A stretch of DNA of 64,000 nt from Dioscorea cayenensis subsp. rotundata. Lineage: Eukaryota; Streptophyta; Magnoliopsida; Dioscoreales; Dioscoreaceae. Position numbers and translations under genes: made by a program. The DNA lies in assembly GCF_009730915.1 (NCBI RefSeq), contig NC_052474.1:3073501-3137500 (forward strand). Reading direction: 5' to 3'. Of the stretch, positions 1-13,397 are shown one piece after another. Position 1 is the stretch's first letter. The number at the start of each line of letters is the position of its first letter. Under the pieces are notes generated by a model that was not told the origin of the DNA, did no database searches, and saw only the letters and a list, made by a program, of their open reading frames with translations.

Positions 1-674
1 TTGGAACTTTTTAATAATAAATAAAATTATCAATGAGACAGCTCATAAGTCATTGTGGTGAGGATAAGAATCATAAGATATAGAATAAAAAAATATGTGA
101 CACAAGAGCACCAACCCAAAATACTGGAAAAGTACAAGTTGATAATCAATCTACCATACATGAAAATCCAAAAAGAAATCCCACAAATATTAATAATGGC
201 TCTCAAATTCATTGCTAGCATTCAAGACAATCTCCAAAACAAATCAAAGTGTTATACAAATCTGAAAGAAGTACAACAAACTCATGAAATTAATAATTTG
301 TCAGGACGAACATATGATGATGGTTCTTGGGTGGAGAAGGCCTTATTTCTTTCTATACAACAACAGATAATGTGACACTGCTAAACAAATCATACATATC
401 AAAACTCATCTCCAAAGAAAGAAAGATATAATTCTCCAAGCAAATATACAGTGAGATTTCCTTGTGACAGGCACAAATTTTTCGGCTTCAGGTATCAGAG
501 AGGCGGCCATTTATGAAGAATGGAAGTCAACAGGAGCAAATGGCTTCAAAATAAAAAGGATGAACTACATTGAGTTCCTAGTGATCATTCTTGCTTTTGG
601 AGAAAAATCGGCTGAAGCCACGTCCGTGTTTTTCAGTAACCATCATACTTGAAATGGAAGAAGACGACGATGAT
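1..674. other. 3' flank of the FPP gene, no other gene seen
   Basis: AT-rich sequence downstream of the minus-strand FPP stop codon. It probably includes the FPP 3' untranslated region. Short open frames on both strands show no recognisable protein features and no splice-consistent extension. Confidence 0.5.
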
Positions 675-3600
675 CTAGACGACCTTTGCTTTCTGGCGCT
701 TAGAGCTAACTGGTGATCTTGGAAATGAGGTTGATTCATTGTCAGAAGGAATCATGTATCCATCTAAAGGAGATTCACCGCCGGTTATCCTTGTGTTGTT
801 GCCGCCAACCTTTTCTGTCTCAGAGTAATCTGATTGTTGTGGGCTAGGAAGGCTTCGTGGATGAAAACCGCTTGAACTTGGTTCATCTTCGACAATGCCA
901 TCACTCATTCGCCGCCCATCATTCAGAGAGGAGGCCATTAGCTCAGCTGGTGGACGCATGGCGTTTAGTTGCTTGCTGAGAAGAAATATGGTCTCTTGAC
1001 ATTCAGCAAGCTTCTCTGCAGCTGCAGCAATCTCCTTTTCCTGTTGAGTAACAAGATATATCATAAAGAAAACTATTTTGATAAATCATGGGAATATGTT
1101 TGTAAGAAAATTGAATTATGGAGAGATAAGAAAGGTTGATTCTGAGTAGTAGACAGAATTTAACTATTAATGAATTGTGAAAAACATCTTTCAAATGGAA
1201 GAATTCTAAATAATGATACAGGGTTATGGTTAATCAGTTGGGGAAATGGCACCAATAAGTTGACGATAATTCTGAAGTTGTGATTCAATTGAGTAGAAAC
1301 TAGAATGAAATCAGGTTACATCAAATTCCATACATGACATATCAATCAGAAAATCTTTACATCAGCAAGATTATCTAGAAATAGAAAAATAATTTATCAA
1401 TCATAAATATGAAAGCCAAGCTAAAAGTAGAAAAATTTTTGAAATATATATGTATGGCGCTCAACAAAAGGTATTATGCCCAACAACATTAGCTTAATGT
1501 GATAATATTATAGCATCAGTTAGTAAAGGAAAAGGAACAATCAGTTAGTCAATTTGCAGATAGTGTCATTGTCCATACCTGTTTTGTCTTGATGTCTGAG
1601 TCACCTTCCACAGGAATGGAACAAGTTGCACACTTCTCGTTCCTTCATGGAAATGAGAAGTCATGAGAGATCAACAAGAAACAGCAGTGAAAATATTCAA
1701 AGAGCTTAAATGCAAGCCTATAAAACACAAGGGACGCCCTAGAACCTACTAACAAATTTGAAATAAGTAATACTATAACTCTAAATGGCAACAAAGAAGG
1801 AAAAAAACGTCTCCCCGGAAGAGGAAGATATGCTTAGGTATATTGAGTCCTGACCTTTCCATCTTTTTCTTGAAGTTCAATGTATTTGACTAAATCATCT
1901 TGATGGCAACGCTTTTCTTCCTGAAGCTCATCATCCAAAGTTTCTGCCTTCATACGAAGCTGGTCTATCTCAGATTCTAATTCTTGAGTGCGAGATTCCA
2001 ATGACTTGTATGATTCAGCCATACACTTCAACTGTGTCTCAGCTAAACTGTAAGACTTCTGACAGGCTGCCAGCTCTGATTTAAGCTCTGAAAGGTGTTG
2101 CTCTGTTTGGACCAATTGGATCTTTGTACATTCTAAAGATTCAGTGCATCTAGCAAGGTCCATTTCCATGTTCTTTTTCTCCAGCTTCAATTGTTCCAAC
2201 TCCTCAAAGCTGCATTTTTCCAACGTATTCATTAGATCATAGTCATGTCCCACAGGCCCTTCAATCCCTGGATTAGCTAGTGAATGAGAATCAAGTGATG
2301 CTCCAGAGAACCTTTCTTTTGTTGGATCATGTTGAGCGACTTTGTTCTCTAGTAATGTTACTTTGTCTACATAATCAGAACTGTTGCCCTCCTCCTCATT
2401 GCGCTTGTTTCTCAACAAGTTAAAACTCAACTCACTGGTCTCTGACAGAATATGTGAAAAGGCCATAATAAACTCATCTAATACAACCTCTTCAGAGAGA
2501 ACTCTGCTGACTGACTCGGAGAACTTTTCAAGCTTTTTGTTAAACTCATCAGGTGATCTACCTTGAATCTCCACTGCTTCTTTACCAAGCATCAGCACAA
2601 ATTCATGAATCTGAGAAATAGCATTCTTCAATGACTTTGATATTTGCTTTGAAGATTTCACATTTTCCTTGGTCTCCTTCACGTCCTCATGATAATGTTT
2701 TTGATTAGGAGAAACCATGGATTGGCTTCCCTGAATGACACAACTTACTGGAAGATCAGATAACTCTTCTTGGACATCTTGCACTATGCTCCTAATATCC
2801 TCTACGACCTTGTTTAAGTCAGTGTCTGGGGATTGAGATTCAAAGATTGAAAGTGATTCTTGACTGAAGTTTCGAAAACGGAACATTAGTTCCATTTGGC
2901 TGAAAACTCCTCTCAAGTTGTTTCTTGCATGAAGACTGTAACTTAGTTGGGTCATCCTCATTTCCATCCTTCTGAACCATATGAATAGCATCAGCACAGG
3001 GAGCAATTTTCTTATCGATGCCATTCTCCGAAGGAGTGGTGGTCACATTAGCTTCAGTTGATAGACAGGCTAGTCTCTCCATCTCTAAAAAGTCATCCAT
3101 AAGATCCAAATGGTTGCCATTGTCTGCTTTCTTAGCATCTCTTTCTTTCTTGATCTGCGAGAGCCCTGACACTAATGCTGTAGCCCAAGACTCTGAACCC
3201 TCCTCATCAATTCCATCTTCGGACATTGAGGTTAAACTTGGTGGTTTACTGTTATTGAAGGAATGTTCCACAGTTATATCCATATTTGTTTTTGAGGGGT
3301 CCCTTCTGTTGGTTCATAGAATTCATTTCTGCTTCCATGCTAAGAAGCTTATTCGCTGTTGAGGCACACATGTCTCTTGAAACCTGAAGCTCACTGTTGC
3401 GATTTGCCAAGGCCTCCTTTAGCATCTTTGTTTCTTCCTCCATTGCCAACAAACGTGCTGTGAGAAATTCGTTCTCTTTCCGGCACTGCTGGAAATTTTC
3501 ATAGGCAAACTCAGAAGCTGGAGCAAAGTGTGGGCTCGAACTCCTGGCAGAAGATCGACGCCCTCTAGGTTCACTGTAATCCCGGCCTAAGTTCTCAACT

Positions 3601-5629
3601 TCTAACTTCATTTGAGCTAATGCAGCTGGCCCAGGCAACTTTTTCCGGACAAGACCTCTTAACCTTTGGCACTCTGCTTCAAGTTTTGTTATCTTCTTCA
3701 CATCTTCTACATGCTGTTTATTTGCTACGTCGGCAGATCTTACACTCATGTTCTTTTCTTCATTCCGAATTTCAAGCTCCTTGGAGGCAATATGAAGTTC
3801 ATATTTCAAAGAACTTATTTCTCGTTCACATGACTGTAAATTGCTTTTCAGAACTTCAATCTCAGCATCAGCTTGAGACTTCTCATCACTGACTTTCATC
3901 AGCATATTTGAGCGTTCTTGAAGAGATCTTGAAAGCGCGGCATTTTCAGCAGATGCCCTAAGGAGCTCTTCTTCAAAATCATGTATTCTGGCTTCCAATT
4001 CAGACTTCACTTTTTCCCATTGCTTAGTTTTTGCAAATATTACATCATGTAGCTTCTGCTCGCTTTCTTCTTTCACATTGCGAACTTGCTTCATGCACTC
4101 CTTAAGAGCACCATCAAGATGGGATGCTCGGTCTTCAGCTCTAAGCTTCAGCAAGGTAACAGATTCAAGCTGCTGTTTCAATGCGAGGGCTTCTTCTTCA
4201 GCCTTTTCCCAACCTATGACAAGAAAACACCAGGGTTCAAGTGAGAAACCATCAATATTTAATCAGCAATATTTGGAGGAATACATACAAGACTGAATCA
4301 AATGCTTGTGCCACGCTCTTGAATGACAGGAAATTAACTTTTCATAGTGCAAGGAATATAACAAAAATTTATATGACTACCTGTTACTGCTTCTTCAGCA
4401 ACTTTGGCGTGCTGCTTTACCAGAACATCCTTGTTGGTGATCTCAGATTGGGCAGAGGTTAATTTTTCATTTAAGACCTTCACTTGATCTTCTAGTTCAG
4501 TGAGATGATTATATGTTTCTGCCGAAATTTGTACATAGTTGACACTTTTTGCGCTCGGCTGTTGGCATAAGATAGTCATCCATAGAAAGAGAAGTCAGCT
4601 TAATCATCATTAGTAAACAACATAAATATTTTAACATCAAAATCTGAAACAAAACAAACAATACAAAATGTCACAAAGTATTCGGATAAATAGCACAAGA
4701 CCGCAAGTGAATGTATATAGTGCATACAACTGCTATTTACCCACACGATACCTTGTCAGCAAAAATTTAGTGACCAACAAAATATAGTATTTTTCCCATT
4801 CATTACCTAGCAGTTACAAATAGGAGTCCTCATAAAAGAATTTGTCCGTGGTCCTGTCACTTTAGTGTGTGTATTAAGCTCAGGACAAGCACACTAACAA
4901 CTAGCCAAACCTTTAAGAGACTTTGTGATTGTTCACTACTCAAAAAGCCAAGTACTACTCAATAAGTTTCTCTCATCCATCCCTACTTCTGACAATTTAC
5001 CCTATCCTCTATAATGGACCCTTCATAACTTTAGCAGTACACAATATTCAAGGTGAGGCATCAAGTAAGCCACTTGAAAAGATAAAAGCCACCAGAAAAT
5101 TTTCCTGTTCCCTGACATTTTGTTATTTGTAAATCTGGAATAAAAACAGATCCTAAATCTAAGTGTTCGTTCTCACATGATCGGATGGGCATATTATTGA
5201 AGGCCTAGCATTCCATTATAGAATCAGGCTTCTGACGCCTCAAAAGTTGAAAGATCCTGCTCTATGCTACAGATTCTAGTGCACAAATGGGTACCCAGAA
5301 GTTATGTGTACATATTGGATGATAAAATTAATGAAAATTCGTTTGAGAAGCAGTGAGCAACACTTTGAATATATACAGGAAGACATTAAACAAAATGTTT
5401 TGACATTAAAAGGCAAATAAAAAATAAATAACAAAAACATAATTTGTGAAAAGAAAATTCTGTCACAGCTTGTGAGACAATAGTAGAACAGCTAATATTT
5501 AGCATCACAGAAACAAACCTGGTCTGCTTGATTGGCATCCGAGCTGGATACAGAATCAGCCGTTGCTGCTGCTGCTGCTGCTGCTTTTTCTGATGATTTC
5601 TTCTTCCAAGGCCAGCTTCGCTTATCCAT
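675..5629 (-). CDS. FPP: Filament-like plant protein (FPP), long coiled-coil protein, 5 coding exons
   Basis: A plant-specific long coiled-coil protein; FPP family members are linked to the nuclear envelope or microtubule periphery, but no reaction is known. Coding exons are 5519-5629, 4381-4558, 1855-4213, 1579-1635 and 675-1040, all with GT-AG borders; the start of the fourth exon is the least certain. The N-terminus MDKRSWPWKKKSSEK is the family signature and fixes the start. It is followed by an alanine run, then LTELEDQVKVLNEKL, TGWEKAEEEALALKQQLE, SLTSMSEDGIDEEGSESW and HLDLMDDFLEMERLACLS, ending in EIAAAAEKLAECQETIFLL, all FPP hallmarks. The large third exon is open in three successive frames: near 3283-3300 (a CCCC run) and near 2850-2865 (TTTCAATC) one extra base each shifts the frame. 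Without them the product is about 1022 aa, normal for the family. I read these as probable sequence errors; a recent pseudogene is the alternative. Confidence 0.9.
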
Positions 5630-7650
5630 TCTCAAATAATTATAAGTGAAATGTCCTGAAATTCAAATACCACTAAGAATTTAATGTAAACCATATAACA
5701 TCAATGCATAATAACAATTTATATTCAGCCAATAGGTCACAACAATAAAATAAACCAGAGAAGTAGAAGAATGGCAAATAGATTGCAAAATTCCCCAAAA
5801 GAGTGATATCTGGAGCTTTCTAAAGTTCATAAAGATACCCGTACAACACCAGAGTTTTCACATGATCCAATGGAAAATGAAGTTTGAGTAGATAAACGGA
5901 AATTTTTCATTTGAAAGTCATAACTACAGGGATTAGAAATTGAAAAGGCTTTAAAACAATGACATGTTTCGCAGGCACGAGAAAGCACATAGCTCATAGT
6001 GAACACAGAATTTGCAAGGTTATTTCCATGTTTACACCAAAGGGTAAGATGAATTCTTACAGACAATAATTAAAGCTCTCAAATTCAGTAAAGGCAAATT
6101 CAACAGGTTAAGTTAATCAATTGTGTTGAAGTCAAAGGAGAATATGACTTTCCGGCCACTTGCTGGTATACAACGCTCACTAATTCGTACATAATGGACG
6201 AGCGGTAAGAGAGAAATTACCCCACCCCCAAAAACACGGAGGAAAACTTTCAGATTCCAAACATGCATCAGTCGCTGAACAAATTCAGATTTCATAACGA
6301 AACAGTTAGTAGAACTCACTTACACCACACAATCACAGTGAGATTAGACTTCTTCCTTTCAACTTTCAACTTCATCTAAAAATCAAAAACAATCCAATTA
6401 CTAGCAAGGCATGAGATCAAATGCAGGAAGTCATTAGCATGCGTAAGAATTAACACAACACATTAAAAATCTGGGTCCTTTTTAATTTTTTTTTTAAAAA
6501 AAAGGGAAATTGATTTAAAAGCCCTGCATGAGCAATTGACTGAGTTGCATCAAGCTGGCACCAAAAACAAAAAAAAAAAAAAAGTCATTTCTAAAAGGAC
6601 TGTTTAGAGAAATGCCAGTTCATAATTACTCATCAATTGCATAAATTAATCAATGTGATTATTTGTTGCACTTAATAATTCGAGAAAAAAGATGGCTGAA
6701 CTAGTAGATCCAGACTTGTGAAAAGGATGAAGCACATAAGGAAATCAAAGACAATCCAAAAATAAAAATAAAGAGAATGACACTATGATGTGATGTATTA
6801 TCAGGAGGTAAAAGGCAGAACTAACCCATGGGAAAACCTGATGAACAAGCAATCGAAGTCAAAAGTTCCTGTACCCATCCGAGTCTCTGACCATTGCTTA
6901 AATTAAAGTAAGCTCGAATATTTAAAACAAAAACTAAATTAAGGAACTAAAATTTAAAATAACCACCTTTGGTAACAATTGAAATCTCAAGTAAATTGAT
7001 TGATAGACGATCATTTGGCCGGAAAAATAGGCAAAAACCTAAAAACAGCCCAAACATTCAAAGCAAAATAAAACTGGAATGTATAAAACCAACCAATTCA
7101 GACGAAAACCGGCAAAAAATCCTCGCACACAAAAAGATCACTTTTTCTTTCCCTCAGCTCAATAACACCTCAAAAACCATTCAGAAGGAAAAAAAAAATC
7201 CAATGTTTCAAATGAAAAACTTAAAATCCAAGTCTCAAACAAAACTAGACAACAGGAATCGCGAACCACATAAACAACAACAACAACCAAGCATCAATTA
7301 CAGTCCGAAAAAGAAGATAAAGCTCACCGCACAAAATGCAGCTAATCAAACAGCAATCCCAAGCCTCAGATCTATCAAGTTATATCAATCCCAAGCTCTT
7401 CGTTTCTTCTCCAATTCCTCTCCCCGTCTCCCTCAAATCTCCATCAAAAAACACACAAAACAACACAAAACAACAAGATTTCAAGGAAAAAAAGGAGATC
7501 AAAAACCACTGTTCATCACCGCTCCACCGCGCCTTCCCTCCTAAGCTCGCAGGACTTCGGAAAAGAAGGAAAAGAGAGAGCGAGAGACAAAAGGGGCAGG
7601 AGGTGGAACGAGTGGGCGCACAATATTCGCGTTAGGTGACACTTAAAAAG
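5630..7650 (-). other. Likely FPP 5' leader with one or more introns, and promoter
   Basis: No coding frame with family features lies here. The higher-GC, purine/pyrimidine-biased block at about 7500-7640 (GAGAGAGCGAGAG on plus, CT-rich on minus) looks like the first non-coding exon of the minus-strand FPP transcript. That would put the transcription start near 7640 and leave about 1.9 kb of leader intron. This is inference from composition; no start or splice site is proven. Confidence 0.35.
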
Positions 7651-9280
7651 CGAAGTCCTTCGAAAGGATCCAAAGATCCAAAACACCATCTTAATTACAC
7701 CGTATCATACGTTAATCATAATTATTAATCACTAATCCTCGAGATAATGCTTGTCTACCTGTACTTTAATGTTCCCATATTACCCTTACTAGTTTTCCTT
7801 TATTACGATAGTCACTGAACAAACGGCCACGATCGGCGCCGTCTGGCGAGAATCTACGGATCCGTCGGTGGGTATGGCGTCTGCGGGTCGCTGTCCATGC
7901 ATGCCCCCACGAGCCGCTTTCACACCGCGGTAAGTGAGCTACAACCGTCAACCGAGACGTGGAGAAGTGTGGAACGTTGGATTGGGGTTGTCTTGGAAAT
8001 CGAACCGTTGGATGATGGGTTAGTGATTGGTCCCTTCCGCTCCCCCGGACTGTTTCGTGCGGGTATATTTTTCCCAAAATGGTCCCCAGTTTCGAAAAAA
8101 CTTTTTACCACGTGGGCAGTTAAATAAAAAGTGGGTAACGTTTTCACAGTGAGTGGAGATTCGTGCGGGCGTCAAGCCAACGGTGAGATGGCTTGGAGTT
8201 TAACGGGTCGGAGCCAGAGGTTCGTTGTCGGTTAGCGGGTTTCACCCGAAACCAAAGAGGTCGCGTGGGGTTGGATCCGGGGTACCCGATGCGAGGGTGT
8301 TTTCGTCCGAATAAATACAACAGCACGCGTGTCCGCATACTTCCAGCTTGTATGGGCCCCACCTTGACATCTACACTAAAGGAACTGTCATAGTAATTGA
8401 CGGTTATACCCTCGGATAAAAAACATTAAAATAAAATAAAAAATTCACTGATTTTAGCATGGTCTAAGTAGACAAAAGCTAAATGATTTTTAATCCAAAC
8501 TCACGTGTGGGGGTAAAAATTTGTCCCCGGTCTAACATACAACCAATCCACATTGTACCAATCGTAGCCGTCACATTAATTGACGGTTATACCCCTCCTT
8601 AAGTTACCCTGGGTATTATTAAAACAAGACACTAATTTTTTAACATGAAAAATAAATAAATAAAATAAAGGATTAAGTGTCGTTGTAGTCATAAACAATG
8701 TCAGATGGTGAGTTCCATCAACTACTGCTACCTGAGTTATAAAGACAAGTTAGTGGCAGCGGTTGTTGGTTCAGTGTCAATATATATATATTATATAATG
8801 GTAATAATATAAATAATATTCAAGAAGAGATTTGACTGCCAGAGCCTGTAACCTTCTGTCATGAAGTTTTGTTTCAATGTCTGCCTGTCTTTTTCTTTTT
8901 AAGATTGAAAGATGCTTGTCAACCAGTATGACAACCTTGCTAGAGAAGTTGAGTTAATATACTGAACTTGACCCAGTGTTTGTGTCTACCTATGTATTGC
9001 TCTTGTTACTGGGTAATTTGGTTATAAATTTGGATAATTAAAAACATGGCGTTAGTTATACTGGGGTGCACCGACCGACACAGACATGATGTTTATTAGA
9101 GGCCTGTATATATAACAGTGATGCATAAGGCCACCGACTTGGATTAAGCAGCAACCGCGCGCGCGGGGGACCGGGTTTGGGTCGGGCCGCGTCAAGGCCC
9201 ACCATTTACGCGTTTCAGAGTAGTGTTGGATGAGGGTGTTAAGTCTTTACTCAAGAGGTTTTTTTATTTATTTTTTAATA
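7651..9280. other. Intergenic region, moderately GC-rich first half
   Basis: The stretch 7800-8340 is unusually GC-rich for this window and open in several frames, but no frame resembles a known protein or shows matching splice sites. It is more likely promoter DNA upstream of FPP or a degraded repeat. The remainder is AT-rich apart from a GC patch (GCGCGCGCGG) near 9157-9170. Confidence 0.4.
8385..8650. repeat. Diverged tandem duplication, period about 184 bp
   Basis: The word TAATTGACGGTTATACC occurs at 8394-8410 and again at 8577-8593. Matching downstream words (CACTGATTTTAGCATG near 8445 and CACTAATTTTTTAACATG near 8629) keep the same spacing. This indicates an old local duplication rather than a chance match. 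Confidence 0.6.
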
Positions 9281-9282
9281 GA

Positions 9283-9488
9283 TGACAAGAGTTTTTTTTT
9301 TAATGAATATAAACAGTAGTAAATAGTATTAAAAAATATTAAAGTCTGATTGTACAACATATATACAGAATAAAAAATAATATAAAAATTTTAAATGAAT
9401 AGTACATGAACAACACTGCCGATGGAAGTTTGAATCTATGACCTTTCTTTTTACACTTTCATGTCATATCATTGGGCTATTCGACAAG
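9283..9488 (-). mobile_element. Candidate tRNA-derived SINE
   Basis: Read on the minus strand, an A-box-like TAGCCCAATGATA (9467-9479) is followed after about 25 bases by a B-box-like GGTCATAGATTCAAACT (9427-9443), the order seen in tRNA-derived SINE heads. The element then runs AT-rich to a T-run on plus (an A-tail on minus) near 9290-9302. The word GACAAG lies at both borders (9284-9289 and 9482-9487) and could be a short target-site duplication. No second copy in the window confirms the family. Confidence 0.45.
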
Positions 9489-9489
9489 T

Positions 9490-12400
9490 AAATGGCTTGT
9501 TGATAACTAATTAGTATAAATATATATATATATATATTATGGTTAATTTATAAAGTGTGTTAGGTTTGGAGTTGGTGTATTGGCAGCCGTTTGTAGCATT
9601 TATAAAAGAAAAGGTCATAGCTATCATGAGGAATATCCACAAAAACGTACTGATAAAAGAGCCAGACAAATGCCATGCAATCATACAAAATGACATAAAT
9701 TTAATTATGTGGGTTGATGATCCTATTTAATCAACGGAATATGTTCCGTTCTTGTTTTATTGTTCATTTTATTTTTAAATAAGTGTTGAGCAAATTTTTA
9801 ATGTTAATGTTAAACGTGTATTAATAACATAGTATTTGATTAAAATACTTTAAAAAATACTCTAATTATTACTTTATCCTTTTAGAGGAACAAAAATAGT
9901 TGATAATTATAATTTTCATATTAAAGTACAGTTAGAGTCTGGAAAATTTTAAAACATCTATTTTATTTTTTTAGACTACTATTTATTTAAGAACAAAACT
10001 TTTTTATCCTAGAACACCAGTTATTTTGGAATTAAGGGGGTAAATTAAAAAAGAAATGTTATAATAAAAATCCATGCACACCCAAACCATCCCATCCGAA
10101 TTTTACATGAAATTTTATATTAAATGTTTTCAAAATAATTTTAATAAGTCTTACTTCCACTGTGCATGATTTCTATTCATTTAATTTTATAAAATTTTTT
10201 TAAATGTTGTGAGGCAAGAGGCATCTCTAAAACCGTAGCACGATTTTGATGAGATAGCTTGTAAATCAAGTTCCATGTTTATTAAAAAAATATTAATAAA
10301 TAAAAATTTTGAAAGAAAAAACAAAATATTGGTAAAAATTATATATACTATGATATTTTTTGAATTCAGAAGTTTCTTCTATAACAATACTAAAAATTTA
10401 ATTATTTTGATGGTATTCAATTAAAGAATAGTTGTAGTGTAATTATCACTCATGGCAACTGGTTTATTAAATCTGTTATATATGCAAAGACAAATGCTAA
10501 TTAATCATATCTCAATATATGTTTAATTAAACATATTTCTCAGAATATATATATATATATATAAAAGCTTTCTTTTTTAATTATTTCAACACTAATTAAA
10601 CTAAATATTAATAACAACAATAATAATAATATCATCTAAAACATAACATCATAATAATCTAAGAAGGTCCACTGTTGATTCAAAGGACAAGGTTGGTGGC
10701 AACAAGACATGAAAAAGTTAAAAAAGAGAGATGTTGTTGTTATTGAGAAGATTATGTTGAACAGAAGCAACTCAAGTTCCAAGTCCCAAACTAGACATGA
10801 TATATATACAACTCAAAGTGCTACATTGAGTCACTTCCATTTCCCACTTTGAGATTTGCATGGTGATACACTAGCTAGAGCCACCCCCACACCAACACCA
10901 AACAATGTCTTTATTCATTGTGCGCCATGTGAATCAATGCATGACAGTGAACGCTTTGGTTGAAAACTTGATTGCAAATCAAGCCATATATATATATATC
11001 TATATAGATGTGTTGAGATGATATGTATGTCAGGAAAGGGATGGGCATTGTCACACAAAACAAGGTTGACGTGGATTGAAAGGGAGATCATTTACTTTGG
11101 ACCGTAGTTGTCTGAATATTACAATGCATGTCCATTGTCATCATAATTATCATCATCATCAACCTTTTATTTTAGAGTGCCTAGCTATAATCATCATAAT
11201 ATATACCTGTTTTAATTTGATGACGTGACATTTTTATATATGAGTCACGTACCATTTTAGTTGAGCAGTTGTGAATTGTGAAGTTAGTAAATGAATCAAT
11301 GCATTTGTTAAAAATTTAAAAGCACGGTTCGTTAATTGATTAATTTAATTTTTTTATTAAGTTAAATGAGTGGATTTATGAGCTTGCAAGATTAATGAGC
11401 TAAATATATATGAACACTCACAAACTTGATTTGTTAAAGCTTGTGACAATTTGTTGTTGTAATGTGTTAGTTATTATACCAATTTAAACATCTTGAAGCT
11501 ACTATATGTGTGCTATTATAATTAAAATACTGTAGCTAAACAAATCAAGTCTAAGTTTTGCAATTTTTTAAGATAAAAGAAAGCTGAATTTGAACAATGA
11601 AGCTTTTGAATCAACTTGAACTCGGAATCAGATCAAATAATGTTAATCGAGTTTCAACATATCAAAGCTCAACTAAATTCAACTCAATTACAACTTTATT
11701 GTATGCATTTTGGTCCCGTATATTTTATTTTATTTTATTTTTTATCATTGAATATGTACAATCAAGTAATAAAACATATATATTCACTTAATTAATCTAT
11801 TTTATGTTAAATCAACTAATAATAAAATAAATCATTTTAAGGGATTTTGGTAGCTTGTCACAAACTTATACTTGCATGTATACTTTTTTTCAGAGTGAAA
11901 AATTATTATTAATAGTAAATTGATTTTACAAAGACATAAAAACATAAATTTAGAATATCAAATCTAAAAAAATATATAGTGCGAAGTAACTTACAAATAA
12001 TCATCTAATGCTCCATTGATTTCACCCCATTATTATTATCAGCGTAAAAAGTTGTGTTTTTTTTTTTACCCATTTTGTGCTTGAATCGAAATTCTTGACC
12101 ATATGATCATCAAGTGCGAGTAGTGCCCACTTTTATTGTACGAGGGACTCATTTGCATATTCTAGTATCCTTTTATTTTATTTAATAAATTTAACAAATT
12201 ATTCATAAAAATAAATAATGGTAACATGGGATCACGAGCAACACTGAGACATGTATGTACGTTAGAGCTCACCTTTCAATGTCTCATGCCTTGTGTTTTC
12301 TTGGAAACCAATAATGCATCCTTTCCGTTCAAACCTTCATTTTCAACTTGCATAACATTTTGGGGTACAGTATGAATATATACACATATATATATATATA

Positions 12401-12580
12401 TATATATGAGTATAATTTATGCATTTTAACTTAGTTTTAAACTTTGTCCATTGAATTTATTTTTCTAAAAAGAAGTTATTTAAAAAAATAATTAATATAA
12501 TTTAAATATTTTAAACTTTTTTTTTAAACTATGTATATTTTTCTTACATAAGTATTTGATTAATTGATTATCATTTTTTT
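9490..12580. other. AT-rich intergenic DNA
   Basis: About 3 kb of AT-rich sequence with several short (TA)n tracts (for example 10544-10562 and 12386-12407) and no coding frame of interest. I see no gene, RNA or intact element in it. Confidence 0.6.
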
Positions 12581-12584
12581 AAAA

Positions 12585-12880
12585 TGTGGATAAACACTTC
12601 AATTAAAACCCAGTAAAAAACAAAACGACCAACGAGCCAAAAAGCCCAATAAAACAAAGTCCACTAGCCGTAAAACAACAACATGGAAAAAAACACAATG
12701 AGAAAAACAACGGGACTTCTCCAAGCCCCTCAAAAGAAAAAGAAACTTTAGCCCGTAAAGTGACCCAAAGCCTCCTCACTCGATGATGCCCCAATAGCAT
12801 CATAAGAGCAAAGTCAAATAAACTCCATGTTGGGTCGAATGATACTACTGGAATCTTCAAACTTCGATCTCTTACCATCG
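12585..12880 (-). mobile_element. Probable 3' tail of a LINE, 5'-truncated
   Basis: On the minus strand this block ends with TTTATCCACATTTT. The large LINE at 50.6-55.2 kb has the same closing words just before its A-tail (GTGGTTTATCCACATTT). The preceding T- and G-rich text resembles plant L1-type 3' untranslated regions, and no coding part is present. Assignment rests on the tail match and orientation. Confidence 0.45.
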
Positions 12881-12954
12881 TAGATATATTAATTGATTAA
12901 TATATCTTCTTTTTATTATGTTGACATGTCTTTATAATATTGTTTTTTTTTATT

Positions 12955-13025
12955 TTTACAAATGGCAACATGAGCCAATTATGAATGTCAAAGGATAAAT
13001 AAGTACAAATCTGCACCAGATATAG
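12955..13025 (-). repeat. Repeat fragment shared with 20468-20520
   Basis: CAAAGGATAAATAAGTACA followed by a GCACCAG word here resembles CAAAGGATAAATGGGTACA plus GCACCAG near 20485-20515. Both copies sit next to T-rich runs on the plus strand, as expected for 5'-truncated retroelement tails inserted on minus. The family is not identified. Confidence 0.35.
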
Positions 13026-13149
13026 TAATTTAACGACATCTTGTGGATTTACAATATAAAGCAGATTAACGCTTGAATAATAAAAACATGTTACATGCAC
13101 CCAAAACGATATATCAAGGATCATAACGATATGATAGTAAATCCCCTAC

Positions 13150-13397
13150 TATATAAATATTGAGGGTGGAGAATATGGTTTTTCCTTAAAAAAAAATAAC
13201 ACCGAGAATTGACGGTAGAGAATACAGTTTTTTTTTAAAAAAATAACACCGAGAATTGAGGGTGGTGAATATAGTTTTTCCTAAAAAAAATAACACCGAG
13301 AATTTTTTTAAAAAAATGGATAAACCACATTCATTATAACACCGAGAATTGAGGGTGGAGCATATTGTTTTTTCTTAAAAAAAAAATAACACCGACA
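13150..13397. repeat. Tandem array of about four units of roughly 60 bp
   Basis: The unit reads TTGAGGGTGGAGAATAT, then GTTTTTCCTTAAAAAAA, then ATAACACCGAGAA, and recurs four times with small differences. The third and fourth units are separated by a short insert containing AAAATGGATAAACCACATT, the reverse complement of the LINE 3'-terminal word. The array may therefore have formed by repeated copying around a retroelement tail. Confidence 0.8.

Noticed and set aside
3252-3283. A short intron as the explanation for the frame change in FPP exon 3
   Set aside because: The two frames overlap directly, leaving no room for an intron, and family members are continuous here.
7766-8393. Overlapping open frames on both strands in a GC-rich block
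   Set aside because: Several frames are open at once, which follows from low stop-codon frequency in GC-rich DNA. None has family motifs, splice support or a coding-like composition.
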